A stretch of DNA of 64,000 nucleotides from Lentzea tibetensis. GTDB lineage: Bacteria; Actinomycetota; Actinomycetes; Mycobacteriales; Pseudonocardiaceae. This document shows, in pieces, positions 60,460 through 64,000 of this stretch. A program made the translations under genes and the position numbers. Position 1 is the stretch's first letter. The number at the start of each line of letters is the position of its first letter. The stretch covers positions 1 through 64,000 of the forward strand of contig NZ_VOBR01000015.1 of NCBI RefSeq assembly GCF_007845675.1, in the 5' to 3' direction. The notes beneath the pieces are model-generated. The model was given only the letters and a program-made list of their open reading frames with translations, did no database searches and was not told the DNA's origin.

Positions 60460-61115
60460 GGCGAGATCACCTGTATCCCTCCGTTGTCGGCGGATGAGAC
60501 GTACACGCGTCCGGTGGCTTCGTCGGTCGCGACCGCGTTGGGCTGGCGGAGGGTGGGGAACCGGTGCTTCTCGACCGGTTCGCCACCCGCGACGTCGAAG
60601 CCGACGACTTCGTTGCGTTCGGTGAGCGTGATCCATGCGAGGTCGCGCTTCGCGTCGTAGGCGATGCCGTACGGCGCGCCGGGCACGGGGAAGCGCTGAC
60701 GCATGATCAGCGGGTTGACCGAGAACGCCATGAGCTCGCCGCCGCGGGTGTCGACGACGAGCAGGCGGCCGTAGCGGTCGGGGACGGCGTTGGTGGCGCC
60801 GTCGCCCGCGCGGAGTCCCGCGCCGTTCTTGTCGCCGTCGCGCTCGAAGACCGCGCTGCGCAGGCGGTCGAGCTGGACCTGGCGGTCGCCGACCTCGAAG
60901 AGCTGGTGGTCGTCGGTCTTGACCTTCAGCTGGTCCTTGATCGCCTGGTCGACGGGGTCGGTGGTGGGGATCTGCTGCGGCTGCGCGGGGGAGTTCGCGG
61001 GTTTCGCGGCCTCGAGCGTGGCCGCGATCTGCAGGGGATCGGTCGGTTCGTCGCTCGTGCCGCAGGCAGTGGCCAGCAAGGCGCTGGCGAGCAGCAGAGC
61101 GGTGGGTCGAAGCAA
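60456..61115 (-). CDS. Lipoprotein with beta-propeller-like repeats
   Basis: 219 residues. Lipoprotein signal MLRPTALLLASALLATACGT with lipobox ATAC, a Pro/Gln-rich linker, then blades of YncE/NHL-like type: GRLLVVDTRGGELMAFSVNP, APYGIAYDAKRDLAWITLTE, GFDVAGGEP and PNAVATDEATGRVYVSSADN. Only three or four blades are present, so it may be a partial propeller or oligomerise. It is coupled to the DUF5703 gene. The dyad at 61237-61254 lies 122 bp upstream. Confidence 0.78.
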   Translation of the reverse strand: MLRPTALLLASALLATACGTSDEPTDPLQIAATLEAAKPANSPAQPQQIPTTDPVDQAIKDQLKVKTDDHQLFEVGDRQVQLDRLRSAVFERDGDKNGAGLRAGDGATNAVPDRYGRLLVVDTRGGELMAFSVNPLIMRQRFPVPGAPYGIAYDAKRDLAWITLTERNEVVGFDVAGGEPVEKHRFPTLRQPNAVATDEATGRVYVSSADNGGIQVISP

Positions 61116-61232
61116 CGCGGGTCCTCCTGGACGTCAGTGGCGCAGACCTCCAGCATCCCCGAAGCGCCCGCGCAGGTCACGCAAGGGGTGGCGGATTACC
61201 CGTTCGGAGGTGTCGTTCACTCATCAGTCTCT

Positions 61233-61259
61233 ATTGCTTCAGTGTTGACTAAAAGCAAT
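61233..61259. promoter_or_regulatory. Dyad related to site 1 (site 2)
   Basis: CTTCAGTGTTGACTAAAA (61237-61254) repeats the site at 56073-56090 with two changes in the right arm. Here a second inverted repeat ATTGCTT (61233-61239) / AAGCAAT (61253-61259) encloses it. On the minus strand TTGCTT and AATAGA are 17 bp apart and could be -35/-10 elements for the lipoprotein operon. Confidence 0.55.
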
Positions 61260-61260
61260 C

Positions 61261-61944
61261 CTATCCGAGTCGCACGACCCGGCCCGACCCCAAGTCGTAA
61301 GAAGCAGCAACGAGGGCAAGGCCGTCGTGGACGACCGCGTCGCGGATGATGACCGACCGTTCCTGCAGGATGGCGGCGGTGCGGCGGGCCTGTTCGTTGA
61401 CGCACGCGGCGAGGAACGTCTTGCTGTCGGGTTTCGGCGGGGTGGCGCGCACGGCCGGTTCGATCGTGCGGACGAGCGTGCTGATGTCGCCGCTGACCTG
61501 GGCGTTTCCCTTGACCACCTCGATGGTGGCGCTGACGGCGCCGCAGTTCGCGTGGCCGAGCACGACGACGAGCGGCACGTGCAGGTGCTGCACGGCGTAC
61601 TCGATGCTGCCGATGACGCTGCTGTCGAGCACTTCGCCCGCGGCGCGGATGGTGAAGATGTCGCCCAGTCCGTCGTCGAAGACGAGCTCGGGCGGCACGC
61701 GTGAGTCGGCGCAGCCGAGCACGCAGGCGAACGGGTGCTGGTGGTCGATGAGCGACTCGCGCCAGTGGCTGGAGGCGTGCGGGTGCTGCTGCCTGCCCTC
61801 GACGAAGCGGGTGTTGCCGTCCATCAGCCGGATCCAGGCGTCCTCGGCGGCCTTGGTGCTGACCGTGGAGGCGCTCGCCGTGCTGGTGGCGACCAGTGAT
61901 GTCGCGGTGATTCCGATGAATCCGCGCCGTGTTAATTCGGGCAC
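61261..61944 (-). CDS. Tat-exported beta-carbonic anhydrase
   Basis: 227 residues. The N-terminus PELTRRGFIGITATSLVATS is a twin-arginine signal with RR near residue 6, followed by Ala/Ser-rich residues to about 30. The beta-CA domain has zinc ligands Cys in VLGCADSRVPPELVFD near residue 78 with the Asp/Arg dyad, and His and Cys in VLGHANCGAVSATIEVV near 133. It converts CO2 to bicarbonate, predicted outside the membrane. GTG 61944 preferred; TTG 61953 is an alternative with a ggagcagg site. Most beta-CAs are cytoplasmic. Confidence 0.88.
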   Translation of the reverse strand: MPELTRRGFIGITATSLVATSTASASTVSTKAAEDAWIRLMDGNTRFVEGRQQHPHASSHWRESLIDHQHPFACVLGCADSRVPPELVFDDGLGDIFTIRAAGEVLDSSVIGSIEYAVQHLHVPLVVVLGHANCGAVSATIEVVKGNAQVSGDISTLVRTIEPAVRATPPKPDSKTFLAACVNEQARRTAAILQERSVIIRDAVVHDGLALVAASYDLGSGRVVRLG

Positions 61945-62101
61945 GCGGAGCAACGTAGACCTGCTCCGTTCGGAGTAGTCACCGGGGGTCGTTAGTTGCG
62001 GGTCGTTGATGGACTCGTCGAGGAGGACGGTCCATGCTGCGATCAGGTCGCACGCCGCAGCACCTGTAACACCACCAACTGCATGGCGGATCAACCCGGT
62101 T

Positions 62102-62971
62102 ATGACCTCGCCCTCGTCTGGTCCCGCGCCCAGTTCTGGTCCAGCCAGATGGATCTTGTTGGCGTTGGGTGTTGTCGCCGATGTGTCCGCTGTGGTGGCT
62201 CTGCTGGGACAGGGCATCAAGCCCGTGCTGGTGGTTGCGCTGGCCGTCGCGCTGTTGGCGGGCATCGGGGCCTTGCTGCTGCCGAACAAGCTGTTCAAGG
62301 CGGGAGGGGTGCTCCTCATCGTGGCCAGCCTGGTGGTGGGTGTGTTCGTAGTCGGCACACCGCTCGGCGATGCGGCGAGTGGACGCAGCGGAGGGACCAC
62401 GGCGTCGTCGGCACCGGACTCGAGCCAGCAGCCCACAACGACTGTGACTACGACAGCAGAGCCCATTTCGAGCAGCACATCGACCCTTGGGACCACCCAG
62501 TCAGCAGCTGGTCAGCCGACGTCCAAGGCCTCAGGCCCCACTTGGTACGTCTTGACCGCCCACCAGCCCGTGGCGTTCGGAAACGGGCACAACTCGGTCA
62601 ACACGATCACGATTGGCGCCCAGTCCTACCCGGACAGCATCCGTGCCACGTACCCGTCGTCAGCCGCAGACCCGAACAATCGCCGCACCTGGCTCACCGG
62701 CGGCAACTGCACGAAGTTGTCCGCGTGGGTTGGTAAGGACGCCGGTTCACCGCGTACTAGCGGCACCGGAAGGTTCGTCGTCCAGGCGGAGGAGGCCGAA
62801 ATGGCGGCGGTAGAAGCGACTATCAGCACCCCGGCGCAGCATATGGATGTCGACATCACCGGCGTCGTGCGTCTGACACTCTTCGACACGCGCGGTGGCA
62901 GCGCCGATGCGTACAACGCGTGGGGCACCCCGCGGGTCTTTTGCAGCACACCGCCGGGGAAATCGCGCTGA
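62102..62971 (+). CDS. Membrane-anchored protein with beta-rich extracellular domain
   Basis: 289 residues. Three hydrophobic segments near the N-terminus (ARWILLALGVVADVSAVVAL, PVLVVALAVALLAGIGALL, AGGVLLIVASLVVGVFVVG; about 13-85), a Ser/Thr linker of ~55 residues (TTTVTTTAEPISSSTSTLG), then a ~140-residue domain: TWYVLTAHQPVAFGNGHNSV, IGAQSYPDSIRATYPSS, WLTGGNCTKLSAWVGKDAGS and VRLTLFDTRGG. The domain resembles NPCBM/NEW2-like carbohydrate-binding folds (I infer this from pattern). ATG 62102 preferred; its ribosome site is weak. It is divergent from the carbonic anhydrase gene. Confidence 0.7.
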   Translation: MTSPSSGPAPSSGPARWILLALGVVADVSAVVALLGQGIKPVLVVALAVALLAGIGALLLPNKLFKAGGVLLIVASLVVGVFVVGTPLGDAASGRSGGTTASSAPDSSQQPTTTVTTTAEPISSSTSTLGTTQSAAGQPTSKASGPTWYVLTAHQPVAFGNGHNSVNTITIGAQSYPDSIRATYPSSAADPNNRRTWLTGGNCTKLSAWVGKDAGSPRTSGTGRFVVQAEEAEMAAVEATISTPAQHMDVDITGVVRLTLFDTRGGSADAYNAWGTPRVFCSTPPGKSR

Positions 62972-62974
62972 CCG

Positions 62975-63940
62975 TCAGCCCATCGGGCGCTCGGGATAGC
63001 CGAGCTCGAGTGCGCTGACGTCGTCCAGAGCAGCGCGGATCGCCGGTGGCAGGGTGAGTTGCTCGGCGTCGAGGGACCCGAGCAGCTGGTTGGTGTCGCG
63101 GGCCCCGACGACGGGTGCGACGACGCCGGGGCGGTCGCGGACCCAGGCGAGTGCGACGCACAGCGGTGAGGTGCCGAGGCCGTCGGCGGCGGTGGTGACG
63201 GCCTGGACGATGCGCGCGGCGCGTTCGGTGCGGTGTTGCTCGACGTATCCGGCGAAGTGCGCGGAGGCGCCGCGTGAGTCGGGTGGGGTGCCGTTGCGGT
63301 ACTTGCCGGTCAGGACGCCGCGGCCGAGTGGTGCCCAGGGCAGGAGTCCGATGCCGTGGTGGGTGGCGGCGGGGGCGACTTCGCGTTCGATGCCGCGTTC
63401 GAGCAGGGAGTACTCGACCTGGGTGGAGATGATGGGGTGCTGGGTGGGCAGGGTGGCGGCGGTGGCGAGTTGCCAGCCCGAGTAGTTGGAGATGCCGGCG
63501 TAGCGGACTTTTCCGCTGGTCACGGCGGTGTCGAGTGCGGTGAGGGTTTCTTCGAGCGGGACGTTGGCGTCCCAGGCGTGGAGCTGCCAGAGGTCGATGT
63601 GGTCGACGTCGAGGCGGCGCAGTGAGCCGTCGAGTGCGGTGAGCAGGGCGCCGCGGGAGGCGCCGCCGCCGAAGGGGCCGTCGGAGCGGCGTGCGACGGC
63701 TTTGGTGGCGATGACCAGCTCTTCGCGGGGGACTACTTCCTTGAGGAGTCCGCCGAGGATGCGTTCGCTCTCGCCTTCGACGTAGACGTCGGCGGTGTCG
63801 ACGAGGGTGCCGCCGGCGTCGGCGAAGGCCATGAGTTGGGTGGCGGCCTCGTCCGCGTCGGTGTCGCGGCCCCACGTCATCGTGCCCAGTGCCGTTCGGG
63901 ACACGCGGAGGCCGCTGCGGCCGAGGTATCGCTGTTCCAC
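62975..63940 (-). CDS. Aldo/keto reductase
   Basis: 321 residues, (alpha/beta)8 AKR. The catalytic tetrad is visible: Asp and Tyr in LVDTADVYVEGESERILGG (about residues 46-53), Lys in LVIATKAVARRSDG near 80, and His in LWQLHAWDANVPLEE near 118. The NADPH-binding end PVVGARDTNQLLGSLDAEQL is present near 277. Physiological substrate unknown. The stop is 3 bp from the convergent membrane-protein stop. 63941-64000 holds no recognised feature. Confidence 0.9.
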   Translation of the reverse strand: MEQRYLGRSGLRVSRTALGTMTWGRDTDADEAATQLMAFADAGGTLVDTADVYVEGESERILGGLLKEVVPREELVIATKAVARRSDGPFGGGASRGALLTALDGSLRRLDVDHIDLWQLHAWDANVPLEETLTALDTAVTSGKVRYAGISNYSGWQLATAATLPTQHPIISTQVEYSLLERGIEREVAPAATHHGIGLLPWAPLGRGVLTGKYRNGTPPDSRGASAHFAGYVEQHRTERAARIVQAVTTAADGLGTSPLCVALAWVRDRPGVVAPVVGARDTNQLLGSLDAEQLTLPPAIRAALDDVSALELGYPERPMG

Positions 63941-64000
63941 GTCGGCGATGCTAAGGGGTGATCACCACACAGGCCTGGCAATCGGGGTTACCTGCCAGTA

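Noticed and set aside
1-64000. CRISPR arrays, rRNA operons, NRPS/PKS clusters, complete prophage
   Set aside because: None was seen; recombinase genes present are fragments without phage structural genes.

Overview
This window is high-GC DNA from an actinobacterium. The gene families (MalT-like LuxR activator, PPOX and DUF2252 proteins, HTH-STAND-WD40 signalling protein, GTG starts, ATGA/GTGA gene overlaps) fit the Pseudonocardiaceae (Lentzea/Saccharothrix/Amycolatopsis type). That assignment is an inference; no rRNA is present and the only RNA gene seen is a tRNA-Leu(GAG). No CRISPR array, prophage or NRPS/PKS cluster is visible.

Region 1 (1-17.9 kb) is a stress and central-carbon block: PPOX flavoprotein, a truncated glucose-6-phosphate dehydrogenase, a GH15 hydrolase, an AI-2E family permease, a lipid kinase - DUF7144 - decayed MFS operon, NUDIX, DUF2252, a second DUF7144 protein, a YihY/BrkB protein, a large membrane protein, a ClC channel, DUF6069, a chimera of two truncated glycoside hydrolases, a class II glutamine amidotransferase, and IS and methionine aminopeptidase debris. 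A 17-bp dyad (TCAYC-N7-GGTGA) recurs at the 5' side of most of these genes and may define an unrecognised regulon.

Region 2 (17.9-27.8 kb) is an eight-gene minus-strand operon in which every junction is a 4-bp stop/start overlap: extradiol-type dioxygenase, FAH-family hydrolase, acyl-CoA/aryl-CoA ligase, DoxX protein, FAD aromatic hydroxylase, polyhydroxyalkanoate (PHA) synthase, PHA depolymerase and a DUF1269 protein. It is divergent from a TetR gene with two near-identical operators between them, and ends at a strong hairpin. The logic suggests aromatic-ring catabolism wired directly to polyester synthesis and mobilisation.

Region 3 (27.9-44 kb) is bracketed by two directly repeated, N-terminally truncated serine recombinase remnants (28.1 and 43.1 kb). 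Between them are a truncated NB-ARC ATPase, an integrase scrap, a membrane NACHT NTPase, decayed substrate-binding and HD-domain fragments, and a second PHA operon (PHA synthase, depolymerase, acyl-CoA ligase, substrate-binding lipoprotein, FAD amino-acid oxidase) divergent from a MalT-like LuxR regulator, followed by a small secreted cysteine protein.

Region 4 (44-51.5 kb) holds two related TetR regulators (one intact, one frameshifted) with clear operators, a quinone oxidoreductase/hydrolase pair, a decayed SDR, a dead rve-type IS, and a rare protein made of four cold-shock domains next to tRNA-Leu and its terminator.

Region 5 (51.6-64 kb) looks healthy: M20 peptidase, SDR and two alpha/beta hydrolases on the plus strand, then a small minus-strand gene, an HTH-STAND-WD40 protein, an FtsX-ectodomain-like lipoprotein, a DUF5703 protein, a beta-propeller-like lipoprotein, a Tat-exported beta-carbonic anhydrase, a membrane-anchored beta-rich protein and an aldo/keto reductase. 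The window is unusually rich in broken genes. Single frameshifts could be assembly errors, but the internal deletions and gene-gene fusions cannot be explained that way.
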